Shown in pieces: positions 20,113 through 27,954 of a stretch of 64,000 nucleotides of DNA. The notes under the pieces were generated by a model. The model was given only the letters and a program-made list of their open reading frames with translations. It did not search any database and had not been told where the DNA came from. Origin of the DNA: Pilimelia columellifera (lineage in GTDB: Bacteria; Actinomycetota; Actinomycetes; Mycobacteriales; Micromonosporaceae); assembly GCF_039532605.1 (NCBI RefSeq), contig NZ_BAAARY010000015.1, positions 37,888 through 101,887 of the forward strand, written 5' to 3'. Numbering within the stretch: position 1 is the first letter of the stretch; every line of letters begins with the position of its first letter. The position numbers were made by a program, and so were the translations under genes.

Positions 20113-20141
20113 TTGGCCGCCCCGGAACAGCCTGGTAGTCT
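20113..20141 (+). promoter_or_regulatory. Likely SigA-type promoter of rpsT
   Basis: TTGGCC (20113-20118), 17-nt spacer, TAGTCT (20136-20141). This matches the actinobacterial housekeeping pattern and points rightward to rpsT, predicting a transcript start near 20148 and a leader of about 88 nt that includes the 16-bp tandem repeat. Confidence 0.6.
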
Positions 20142-20160
20142 CAACGATCGCGTGTGCGGT

Positions 20161-20192
20161 GGACTTGTTCCGCAGGGGACTTGTTCCGCAGG
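20161..20192. repeat. Exact 16-bp tandem duplication in the rpsT leader
   Basis: GGACTTGTTCCGCAGG is repeated head to tail (20161-20176 and 20177-20192). It sits in the 5' untranslated region between the predicted promoter and the rpsT ribosome binding site. Confidence 0.92.
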
Positions 20193-20235
20193 CGTGTCAA
20201 CCGGAAGATTCGAGCTAACAGGACGAGGCTGTCGC

Positions 20236-20502
20236 GTGGCGAACATCAAGTCCCAGATCAAGCGCAACCGGCAGAACGAGAAGCGCCGGCTGCGCAACAA
20301 GGCTGTCAAGTCGTCGCTGAAGACTGCCATCCGTAAGTTCCACGAGGTGGCGGCGACGGGCGACGCCGAGGCTGCCACCACCATCCTGCGGGACGCCAGT
20401 CGCAAGCTCGACAAGGCCGTCAGCAAGGGTGTCATCCACTCCAACCAGGCGGCGAACCGCAAGTCGGCCATCGCCAAGAAGCTCCAGACCCTCTCAGTCT
20501 GA
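20236..20502 (+). CDS. rpsT: 30S ribosomal protein S20
   Basis: 88 residues, normal for S20. The start is GTG at 20236 (V-A-N-I-K-S), with GGACGAGG about 7 nt upstream; longer upstream frames are not used. It is basic and helical, with KSQIKRNRQNEKRRLRNK at the N-terminus and IHSNQAANRKSAIAKK at the C-terminus. An intrinsic terminator follows. Confidence 0.97.
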   Translation: MANIKSQIKRNRQNEKRRLRNKAVKSSLKTAIRKFHEVAATGDAEAATTILRDASRKLDKAVSKGVIHSNQAANRKSAIAKKLQTLSV

Positions 20503-20539
20503 GCGACGGCGTCCCCTCGACAGACGCCCGACCAACGTG

Positions 20540-20573
20540 ACAGGGCGTCGGCCAACAGCCGACGCCCTGTTTT
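20540..20573 (+). terminator. Intrinsic terminator of rpsT
   Basis: A 13-bp perfect stem (20540-20552 with 20558-20570), 5-nt loop, and a following TTTT. It lies 38 nt past the rpsT stop, a classical Rho-independent layout. Confidence 0.93.
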
Positions 20574-20776
20574 CGTGCCCGGCCAGATTTTCCGTGCCAG
20601 GCTCGGTCCGGCTCCGGCCAGAAGTCTCCGGCCTGAGGCTCGGGCTTCGGCGGCACGTGCCCGGCCGCTGATCGTCGTCCGGGACTCCGGACCTCCTCGG
20701 CCGGGACTCCCCCGATCCGGCGTGGCTGTTGGCGGTGTTCAGGCCCTGCGAGGCTGTTCGGGGCGCCGCGACACCG

Positions 20777-21280
20777 CTAGTCGTAGTGGCGGGCGGCTGA
20801 CTGGCGCACCCTCCAGTCCCACAACGGGCGCGACTCAGCGAACGCCGACGCTGGCACCTCGATCGTCTCGTCCATCGAACCCCCGACCGCGGGTCCCAGC
20901 GCCGCCGGCCGCAGCATCGCGGCCACCGGGCGTCGGCGGCGCGGGCCGCCAGCGGCCCGCCGCTGGGTCGGGGGCGAGACAATGCGGCCGGCGTTGTGCG
21001 CGGCCGTCCGAGCGCCAGCCGGCGCCGCCGCCGGCTGAGGCGCCGGGAAGACCGCGGTGAGCGCGTCGTTGAGCTTGACCATCGCGGCGATCGTCAACGG
21101 GATCGCCAGCACCGACCACCACGGAACTATCTCGGCGAGCACGAGCAGGATCGCGAGCCCGATGGGAACCTCGCACAGCAGCAGACAGCGCAGACCGGTC
21201 AGTTTCAGGTGCCGCAACCGCAGCAGCCGGGCGTACAGGGGCGCGGAACGCCCCTTACCGCGGAAAGCGCCGACGGACAC
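20777..21280 (-). CDS. Small membrane protein of unknown function, downstream of holA
   Basis: 167 residues if it starts at GTG 21280, just after the holA stop at 21282-21284; the longer open frame into holA is a shadow. Two hydrophobic spans (about 32-50 and 53-72; LAILLVLAEIVPWW, SVLAIPLTIAAMVKL) are followed by an Ala/Pro/Arg-rich cytoplasmic tail and a short conserved-looking end (DETIEVPASAFAESRPLWDW). No ribosome binding site is obvious, so expression may depend on coupling to holA. I do not recognise the family. Confidence 0.55.
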   Translation of the reverse strand: MSVGAFRGKGRSAPLYARLLRLRHLKLTGLRCLLLCEVPIGLAILLVLAEIVPWWSVLAIPLTIAAMVKLNDALTAVFPAPQPAAAPAGARTAAHNAGRIVSPPTQRRAAGGPRRRRPVAAMLRPAALGPAVGGSMDETIEVPASAFAESRPLWDWRVRQSAARHYD

Positions 21281-21281
21281 C

Positions 21282-22268
21282 TCAATGCCCCCGGCCGGGA
21301 GCGCCGACAACCGCCGACGTCGTGTCGCGCGCGGCAGCCACCGCGAAAACCGTTCGCTCCAAGGCGTACCCCCTGTCCTCCGCCGCGCCCTTGACCGCGG
21401 CGTTGCATACGGCCGCAGCCGACATCGCCGCCGCCAAACCCTCGGCTGACCAGCCACGGGCCTGCCGTTGAGCCCGCTCGACCTTCCACGCCGGCATTCC
21501 CAGCGAACTGGCCAGCTGATACGGGCTCGCCCGCCCCGCCGACGCCACCCTGGCCACGGTGCGGACGCCGTCGGCCAGAGCGTCCGCGATCGGCACCGGG
21601 TCCACTCCCACCAGCAGCGCCCAGCGCAACGACTCCAGAGCGCCCGGCACGTCTCCGACCATCGTCGCGTCCGCAACAGTAAAGCCAGTGACCTCCGCCC
21701 GTCCACAGTAGTAACGGGCGATGGTGTCTACTGTGACCCGGGAGCCGGCGTCGCTGATGAGCTGAGCGCACGCCGAGGCGACTTCACGCAGGTCGTGGCC
21801 GATGGCCTCAAGCAGGGCATCGGCAGCCTCCGGCGACACCTGCCCGCCAAGTCGGCGGATCTCGTTGCGGACAAAATCCACCCGGTCGCGAGGGCTTTTG
21901 ATCTTGGCCGCCGGCACGACAGTGGCGCCGGCCGCGCGCAGGCCGTCCGCCAACGCCTTGCCCTTGGCGCCGCCGGCGTGCGCGACCACCACGCTGATGT
22001 CCGGGTCGGGCTGCACAGCGTAGGCCAGCAGCGCTGTGACGAGGTCCTTACGCGCGTCCTGGCCGGAGGTGATGATGACCATGCGACGACCGCCGAACAG
22101 CGACGGGCTCAGCGCCTCCGCGAGCTGCCCGCCGGCCAGCGACGCGGCCTCGTGTTCCTGAAGGTCGCCCTCGGGATTGGCAGCCTTCGCCGCTGCGATC
22201 GCACGGCCGACGAGAAGTTCCTCATCGCCGAGGATCAGCAGCAACGGAGCGGGGGGTGAGGGGGTCAC
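21282..22268 (-). CDS. holA: DNA polymerase III delta subunit
   Basis: 328 residues. Delta opens the beta clamp within the clamp loader. The N-terminal LLLILGDEELLVGRAI, the VVVAHAGGAKGKALA segment and DVPGALESLRWAL are typical. It begins with GTG at 22268, inside the last codons of comEC (47-bp overlap). The rpsT-holA-comEC-comEA neighbourhood is conserved in actinobacteria. Confidence 0.92.
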   Translation of the reverse strand: MTPSPPAPLLLILGDEELLVGRAIAAAKAANPEGDLQEHEAASLAGGQLAEALSPSLFGGRRMVIITSGQDARKDLVTALLAYAVQPDPDISVVVAHAGGAKGKALADGLRAAGATVVPAAKIKSPRDRVDFVRNEIRRLGGQVSPEAADALLEAIGHDLREVASACAQLISDAGSRVTVDTIARYYCGRAEVTGFTVADATMVGDVPGALESLRWALLVGVDPVPIADALADGVRTVARVASAGRASPYQLASSLGMPAWKVERAQRQARGWSAEGLAAAMSAAAVCNAAVKGAAEDRGYALERTVFAVAAARDTTSAVVGAPGRGH

Positions 22269-24726
22269 CGCCTAATGGTCGCACGGTCCCGGTCCGACGG
22301 CTGAGACGTCGCCGCCGCGCGGTCGGGGCCCCACCGGGCGCCTGGCCCGCGACAGCGACCGCGATCCGCGAACCGTCGGCGACGACCGCGATGTCGCCCG
22401 CCAGGTCGGTTCGGACCACCCGGCCGCCATTGCGACGCAGGTGACCCAGCACGCCGGGGTTCGGATGGCCGTAACGATTGTGCCGACCCACCGACACCAG
22501 CGCGACCGACGGTCGGACCGCGTCGAGAAACTCCGCGCTCTGGTAGGCGCTGCCGTGGTGGGCGAGCTTGAGCACATCCGCCGGACGCGCCAGACCCGCG
22601 CTCACCAGCTCCTGCTGTTGCTCCTGCTCGGCATCGCCGACGAAGAGGAAGCTGACGCCACCGACGACGGCCCGCACGGCGAGCGAGTTGTTGTTCGGAT
22701 CCGATCTCGTGGCCCGTAGCGGCGCCGCAGGGCCGAGGACCACCAGTCGGACCTGACCCACCTGGGTGACCCACCCGGCCCGGGCGGCGGCTACCGGGAT
22801 CCCACCGGCCACCCGGGCCACATGGTGGTATCCGGCAGCGGGGTCCCGCAGCTCGCCGGTGACCACCGCGCCGACCTGACGACCCCGGAGCACCCCCGCG
22901 ACGCCTCCAATGTGGTCGGCGTGGAAGTGGCTCACCACCAGCAGCGGCACACGGCGGACGCCAAGGCGCCGCAGGCAGCGGTCCACCGCCGCGGGCTCCG
23001 GGCCGGCGTCGATAACGACCGCGCTGCCAGGGCCGGCGGCGAGCACGGCGGCGTCGCCCTGCCCAACATCGCAGGCGACCGCCAGCCAACCGGTCGGCGG
23101 CCAGCCGCTGGCGAACATCCGCACGGGCGCGGCGCCGATCATGGTGGCGGCCGCCACCGTGGCCGCGACGGTTCGGAAAGCGCGACGTCGTAGTGCCAGG
23201 AGCATCAGCACAGTGACGGCAGCCAGCAGCAGACCGCCACCGACACCGCCCGGCCAGGGCAGCTCGGCGAACGGCGCGTCGGCGCCGAACCGGGCGACCG
23301 CGACCAGCCAGCGGGCGGGCCACTGGCCCAACCACGCCAGGCCCTCGGCGAGCGCCGGGGACAGCGGCGAGACGACTGCTGCCAGCACGCCGAGAATCGT
23401 CACCGGGGCCACGGCTGGTCCGGCGAGCAGGTTGGCCACGACCGCGACCGGACTGACCGTGGCGGACAGGGCGGCGATCACAGGACCGCAGGCGAGCTGC
23501 GCCGCGGCTGGGATGGCGATGGCTTCGGCCAGTCCCGCCGGCACGCCGCGGCTCCGCAGTCCGTCCCGCCAGCCCGGGGCGAACAGCAGCAGCCCACCAG
23601 TCGCCATGGCGGACAGCGCGAATCCAGGGTCGGCGGCCAGGGCCGGGTCGTAGAGCACCAGCAGGGCTACGGTCGCGGCCAGCGCCGGGACGGCGGCCCG
23701 GGGCCGTCCGCCGCCGAGCGCCAGCAGACCGATCGCAGCCATCACCCCGGCCCGGACGACACTCGGCGAAGGCCGGGCAAGGATGATGAAGCCGACCAAC
23801 GCGATGCCGCCGAGAACAGCCGCCGTCCGCCGGCCGACTCTTGCCCACCGAGCCAACAACACGACGGCCCCGACCACGATCACGATGTTGCCTCCAGAAA
23901 CAGCGACCAGATGCGTCATTCCGGTGGTGCGGAAGTCGGCGGCGACAGCGGCGTCGAGCCGGCTGGTGTCGCCCACGGTGAGTCCGGGCAGGAGCCCGCC
24001 AGGCTCGGCGGGAAGATCGCGGCAGGCGTGTTGGAGACCGTCGCGCAGCGCGCCAGCGGCCCGCTGCAGCCACGGCGGCCGACCGAGCACGGTCGGCGGT
24101 TCGGTGGCTGTCAGGCTGAGCGCGGTGACGTTGACGCCACGGGGCGGGCCGGCCCGGGCGACGACCCGGACGCGCTGGCCGGGCAAGAGGCGGGCCCAGC
24201 CTGGGCCGGTGGCGAGAACGACAACCTTCGCAGTAGCGACGATTCGCCGGCCGCCGGTCGTCAGCACGATCGTCTCGGCCGGGACCAGCCACCGGGCCGG
24301 CCCGCCGCCGCTGACGCCCAGCGGGCGAGGATCGTCGCGGACCACGACCTCCGCCTCGACGACGGCCCGCTCGCGGGCGAGGTCGCTGACCGGGGCAGCG
24401 TCACGAACGGCCAGCGCGAACAGCGCAGAGCCCGCGCCGGCGAGCGCGCCGATCAACGCCACGGTGGCGACCCTGGCCGGCGCCCTCATGGCCGGGGTGA
24501 ACGGCGTGGTGACGGCGCGACCCAGGCTGGCGGCACCCGCGGGGTGAGCGACCGCCACGATCACGAGCCAGCCGACGCCGAGCGCACCGAGCCCCACGGC
24601 GGCGCCCCGGGCGGGGAGCGCCAGCGCGGCCAGGGCGGCCAGCCACACGCCGACCGCGAAGGCGGCGAGCCGCAGGTCGGATCGCCGAGGTTGGGCGACA
24701 TCCGGCGGCGACTGGCTCGGGCTCAT
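22222..24726 (-). CDS. comEC: ComEC/Rec2 family competence-type membrane protein
   Basis: 834 residues. N-terminal DUF4131 and ComEC competence domain with about ten membrane spans, then a metallo-beta-lactamase-like domain (from about 560) with HFHADHIGG. In transformable bacteria ComEC forms the DNA uptake channel, and its C-terminal domain may degrade one strand. Start is ATG at 24726, overlapping the comEA stop as ATGA. No pseudopilus genes are in the window, so competence itself is not shown. Confidence 0.92.
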   Translation of the reverse strand: MSPSQSPPDVAQPRRSDLRLAAFAVGVWLAALAALALPARGAAVGLGALGVGWLVIVAVAHPAGAASLGRAVTTPFTPAMRAPARVATVALIGALAGAGSALFALAVRDAAPVSDLARERAVVEAEVVVRDDPRPLGVSGGGPARWLVPAETIVLTTGGRRIVATAKVVVLATGPGWARLLPGQRVRVVARAGPPRGVNVTALSLTATEPPTVLGRPPWLQRAAGALRDGLQHACRDLPAEPGGLLPGLTVGDTSRLDAAVAADFRTTGMTHLVAVSGGNIVIVVGAVVLLARWARVGRRTAAVLGGIALVGFIILARPSPSVVRAGVMAAIGLLALGGGRPRAAVPALAATVALLVLYDPALAADPGFALSAMATGGLLLFAPGWRDGLRSRGVPAGLAEAIAIPAAAQLACGPVIAALSATVSPVAVVANLLAGPAVAPVTILGVLAAVVSPLSPALAEGLAWLGQWPARWLVAVARFGADAPFAELPWPGGVGGGLLLAAVTVLMLLALRRRAFRTVAATVAAATMIGAAPVRMFASGWPPTGWLAVACDVGQGDAAVLAAGPGSAVVIDAGPEPAAVDRCLRRLGVRRVPLLVVSHFHADHIGGVAGVLRGRQVGAVVTGELRDPAAGYHHVARVAGGIPVAAARAGWVTQVGQVRLVVLGPAAPLRATRSDPNNNSLAVRAVVGGVSFLFVGDAEQEQQQELVSAGLARPADVLKLAHHGSAYQSAEFLDAVRPSVALVSVGRHNRYGHPNPGVLGHLRRNGGRVVRTDLAGDIAVVADGSRIAVAVAGQAPGGAPTARRRRLSRRTGTVRPLGGDPLTPRSVAADPRR

Positions 24727-25562
24727 ACCGTGACCAGCGCTTTGAGGCGTTCGAACCGGGTGGCCCCGATACCGTCGACCCGGCGCAGATCCGCGACCGA
24801 ACGGAACGCGCCGTGCCGTTGTCGATGCTCGACGATGCGCTGGGCGAGCACCGGTCCCACACCCGGCAGAGCCTCGAGCTGGGCAGCCGTCGCGGAGTTG
24901 AGATTCACGGCGCCGCCTGCCGCCGGTGCGGACTCCCCGGCGCCCGGGGCGCCTGGGCCGGCGGGTTCGGCTGGCGGAGGAGCGCTGATCCCGACCACGA
25001 TCAGCTCCCCGTCCACGAGTTTCCGGGCGAGGTTGAGGTAGGTGACCGGCGCCCCGGGCGCGATGCCGCCCGCGGCCTTGACCGCGTCAGCCACCCGGGC
25101 GCCGGCGGGGAGCCGGATGAGACCGGGACGGTTCACCTTTCCGGTGACGGCGACGACCACCTCGGCGGCGGCCGGCGCCGTCACCGGCGGGGCGGGGAGA
25201 TCGCCAGCGGCGGCGGACGGCAGGCCGGCCAGCGCCGGGACGGCGTGCTCGACCTCGGGGCGCGCCCGCCAGGCGAACACAGCGGCCACAAGGACGGCCA
25301 CGCCGGCGACGACCGCCAGGGCACGTACGCCGCGGCGGCCCGGGTCGAAAGGGTCCAGGCGCAGCAGCCGACCGGCTGGCGAATCGTCGCCAGCCGCGGG
25401 GATGGCCGGTGGTGGTCCGGCGTCGGCCGGGCGTGGTCGCTCGGGCGCGCCGAGGGAACCGGGCGACTCCCCGGTCCGCAGGTGGCGCAGCTCATGGACC
25501 CCCGGCGCGGGACTCAGGTCAGGGGTGCGGTTTCGGCGGAGGTCTGAACGCGGAGCTGACAC
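24723..25562 (-). CDS. comEA: ComEA-like DNA-binding protein (SLBB plus helix-hairpin-helix)
   Basis: 279 residues from GTG at 25562. Long cytoplasmic N-terminus, one membrane span (about 79-98), an SLBB domain (about 133-190; VVAVTGKVNRPGLIRLPAGARV), a Pro/Ala linker, and a C-terminal double helix-hairpin-helix (about 215-279; VNLNSATAAQLEALPGVGPVLAQRI). It should bind DNA outside the membrane and hand it to ComEC. Two DnaA boxes lie 54-81 bp upstream. Confidence 0.9.
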   Translation of the reverse strand: MSAPRSDLRRNRTPDLSPAPGVHELRHLRTGESPGSLGAPERPRPADAGPPPAIPAAGDDSPAGRLLRLDPFDPGRRGVRALAVVAGVAVLVAAVFAWRARPEVEHAVPALAGLPSAAAGDLPAPPVTAPAAAEVVVAVTGKVNRPGLIRLPAGARVADAVKAAGGIAPGAPVTYLNLARKLVDGELIVVGISAPPPAEPAGPGAPGAGESAPAAGGAVNLNSATAAQLEALPGVGPVLAQRIVEHRQRHGAFRSVADLRRVDGIGATRFERLKALVTV

Positions 25563-25615
25563 CGGCCCGAAGCTAGACGGCGCCGACCGCCGGGGCGACC
25601 GGATCGCGTCTCGCC

Positions 25616-25643
25616 TGTGGACAACGGGACCCTCTGTGGATAA
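25616..25643 (-). promoter_or_regulatory. Pair of perfect DnaA boxes upstream of comEA
   Basis: On the minus strand the window reads TTGTCCACA (25616-25624) and TTATCCACA (25635-25643), the actinobacterial and the canonical DnaA box, in the same orientation 19 bp apart. They lie in the comEA-comEC-holA upstream region. They may allow DnaA control of this operon or titrate DnaA. Nothing else here suggests a replication origin. Confidence 0.7.
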
Positions 25644-25708
25644 CCCATCGCCGCGGCGACACCCGCCGTGGGCGACACCCGACCCGTCGCCGTCGCTGGG
25701 GGGTCGGC

Positions 25709-26176
25709 TCAGCCGGTGACGACCGCCGTCACCTCGAACACCTGGCCCTGGTTGCAGGTGGTGATCATGTCCGGGCGGACCCGCCCGCGGACCGTGACCG
25801 CGGCCCCGGTGCGAAGCTTCGCGGCGGCGGCGCCGACGATCACGTAACCGCCCTCGGCGGTCTGGATCAGACGGCAGCCGCTTTCCACGCCAGCGACGAT
25901 CGTGCCGCTGAGCACCATGTCGCCCGGGCTGGGCTTGACGTCGCCGGGAACGCCGGGCACCGCCGGCTCGGCGCCCGATCCGGAACCGGGTGCGCTGCTC
26001 GCGCCGCCGGGAGTGGTGGCGGGCGGCGCCGACGATCCGCCCGGATCAGCGGCCGGTCCGGCGCAGCCGACGAGGCCGAGACCGAGCGCCGCGACGACCA
26101 ACGCCGCCCTGACGCGGGCCCGGGGAGGCCGACTGGTGGCGCTGGCGACCGGGCGGGTGCTGGATGTCGTAGTCAT
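25709..26176 (-). CDS. Putative lipoprotein of unknown function
   Basis: 155 residues. N-terminal Arg-rich region, hydrophobic stretch, and lipobox LVGC with Cys38. After a Pro/Ser/Gly-rich spacer (about 40-85), a small domain of about 70 residues (MVLSGTIVAGVESGCRLIQTAEG to the end) looks like an OB-fold of the kind that gives GxVxxGxE/C-type strands. Likely anchored outside the membrane. It lies between the histidine phosphatase and comEA, all leftward. Confidence 0.72.
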   Translation of the reverse strand: MTTTSSTRPVASATSRPPRARVRAALVVAALGLGLVGCAGPAADPGGSSAPPATTPGGASSAPGSGSGAEPAVPGVPGDVKPSPGDMVLSGTIVAGVESGCRLIQTAEGGYVIVGAAAAKLRTGAAVTVRGRVRPDMITTCNQGQVFEVTAVVTG

Positions 26177-26189
26177 GACCTGTTGGACG

Positions 26190-26846
26190 TTACCCGGCGT
26201 CGGGGCGTTCCGTGGCGATGATCGCCGGCTCGGCCAGCACCGAGGGCCCGACGTTGTAGGCCGCCAGCCGCCATCCGGCGACCCTGCGCTCCAGCACCGT
26301 CCACCGGCAGTTCCCGAGACCGCCGAGGGTGGGAACCAGCTCGTCCGGCCACCCGAGGAGACCGCCGACGCCGTGCTTGGCCGTGCCGCCGTGGGTGACC
26401 ACGACGACGACGGCGCCGTCGGAGACCAGATCGGCCGCGGCGGCGAACGCCGTGCGGCCGCGGGCCAACAGACGGTCGCGGGGCTCGATCTCGCAGCCGG
26501 GATCGGGGTCGCCGGCCACCCAACGGGCGTGCTCGTGCGGGTGCGCGTCGATGACCTCGGGCATGGTGCGCCCCTGCCACCGGCCGAAATGCCGTTCGCG
26601 CAGACGCGGGTCGGTCGTGACGGCCAGGCCGGCGCGCTCAGCGAGAGCGTCGGCGGTCTGGCGGGCGCGGGCGAGGTCGCTGCTGACGACGGCGGCAGGC
26701 CGCAGCGCCGCCAGCATCGGGGCGGCGGTCGCGGCCTGCCGGAGTCCGAGCGGGTTCAGCGGGATGTCGCTGTGTCCCTGGACGCGGCGCTCACGATTCC
26801 AGTCGGTATTGCCGTGCCGCCAGATGACCAGACGGCTCGCGGTCAC
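26190..26846 (-). CDS. Histidine phosphatase family protein (GpgP-like)
   Basis: 218 residues. The phosphohistidine motif is RHGNTDWN near residue 10, with the second His in VVTHGG and the acid in LRERHFGRWQG. In Mycobacterium tuberculosis the gene in this position (next to rsfS and nadD) is the glucosyl-3-phosphoglycerate phosphatase Rv2419c; similar context suggests, but does not prove, the same role here. The start (26846) overlaps the rsfS stop. Confidence 0.85.
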   Translation of the reverse strand: MTASRLVIWRHGNTDWNRERRVQGHSDIPLNPLGLRQAATAAPMLAALRPAAVVSSDLARARQTADALAERAGLAVTTDPRLRERHFGRWQGRTMPEVIDAHPHEHARWVAGDPDPGCEIEPRDRLLARGRTAFAAAADLVSDGAVVVVVTHGGTAKHGVGGLLGWPDELVPTLGGLGNCRWTVLERRVAGWRLAAYNVGPSVLAEPAIIATERPDAG

Positions 26847-27268
26847 GCAGCGTCGCCCTCGGCCACGCCGACCGTCTCGGCGGTCCTGGCCGGCTGCGGA
26901 GCATCGGCGTCGACGAACGGGACGCGTTCGCAGTCCTTCCAGAGGCTGTCGAGGCTGTAGAACTGACGTTCTTCCTCGTGCTGAACGTGCACGACGATGT
27001 CGAGGTAGTCCAGCAGCACCCAGCGTCCAGCGCGTTCGCCCTCGCGCCGGGTGGGCTTGGCCTTCTCGGGGAGGGTGAGCAGCCGCTCTTCGATGGCGTC
27101 GACAACGGCCTGGACCTGACGTTCGTTCGGCGCGGAGGCGATGACGAACGCGTCGGTGATGGCGAGCTGGTCACCGACGTCGAGGATCACGATGTCGTGC
27201 GCCTTCTTGTCGGCTGCGGCCTGGGCTGCGGCCTGGGCCAACTCGACGGCGCGGGCAGATGCGGGCAC
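26843..27268 (-). CDS. rsfS: Ribosomal silencing factor RsfS
   Basis: 141 residues. RsfS binds L14 and blocks subunit joining during starvation. The domain from about 20 to 118 has DIVILDVGDQLAITDAFVIASAPNERQV and WVLLDYLDIVVHVQHEEERQFY. A C-terminal Ala/Asp-rich tail is added. The gene follows nadD and overlaps the phosphatase gene by 4 bp. Confidence 0.94.
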   Translation of the reverse strand: MPASARAVELAQAAAQAAADKKAHDIVILDVGDQLAITDAFVIASAPNERQVQAVVDAIEERLLTLPEKAKPTRREGERAGRWVLLDYLDIVVHVQHEEERQFYSLDSLWKDCERVPFVDADAPQPARTAETVGVAEGDAA

Positions 27269-27339
27269 CTGGCTCCTCTTCTCGGGGGGTACTGGGTCTA
27301 GGGTCTCACACCCGCCGAGACGGGACCGGTCGGGCGCAG

Positions 27340-27954
27340 TCAGACGTAGAGTCGACGTTTGGCGATGTACTGGACGACGCCGTCCGGAACCAGGTACCAG
27401 ACCGCCTTGCCGGCGCTGACCCGTTCACGGCAGTCCGTCGACGAGATGGCCATCGCCGGCACCTGCACCAGGCTGACCGAATCAGCCGGCAGATGGGCGT
27501 CCGAGAGCTTGAACCCGGGACGGGTGACCCCGATGAGATGCGCCAGCTCGAAAAGCTGGTCGGCCTCCTTCCACGACAGGATCCGGTCGAGAGCGTCAGC
27601 GCCGGTGATGAAGAACAGCTCGGTCTTCTCCCCGTAGGCGACCCGCAGGTCACGCAAGGTGTCGACGGTGTACGTCGGACCCGCCCGGTCGACATCCACC
27701 CGGCTCACGCTGAAACGGGGATTCGACGCGGTGGCGATGACGGTCATGAGATACCGGTCCTCGGCGGGACTCACCGTGGCGTCCTTCTGCCAGGGATGCC
27801 CGGTCGGGACGAACACCACCTCGTCGAGACCGAACTGGTCGGCGACCTCGCTCGCGGCGACCAGGTGCCCGTGGTGGACGGGATCGAACGTGCCGCCCAT
27901 GATGCCCACACGTCGACGCAGCCCGGCCGCCTGCCGGTCGTCCTCGCGACTCAT
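27340..27954 (-). CDS. nadD: Nicotinate-nucleotide adenylyltransferase
   Basis: 204 residues. Forms nicotinate adenine dinucleotide from nicotinate mononucleotide and ATP. Motifs: GGTFDPVHHGH (20-30) and the C-terminal ISSTDCRERV. Start is ATG at 27954, overlapping the pepN stop (ATGA). The nadD-rsfS pair is conserved. Confidence 0.95.
   Translation of the reverse strand: MSREDDRQAAGLRRRVGIMGGTFDPVHHGHLVAASEVADQFGLDEVVFVPTGHPWQKDATVSPAEDRYLMTVIATASNPRFSVSRVDVDRAGPTYTVDTLRDLRVAYGEKTELFFITGADALDRILSWKEADQLFELAHLIGVTRPGFKLSDAHLPADSVSLVQVPAMAISSTDCRERVSAGKAVWYLVPDGVVQYIAKRRLYV

Noticed and set aside
25563..25708. The two DnaA boxes as a replication origin
   Set aside because: Only two boxes, no AT-rich unwinding region and no dnaA/dnaN next door.
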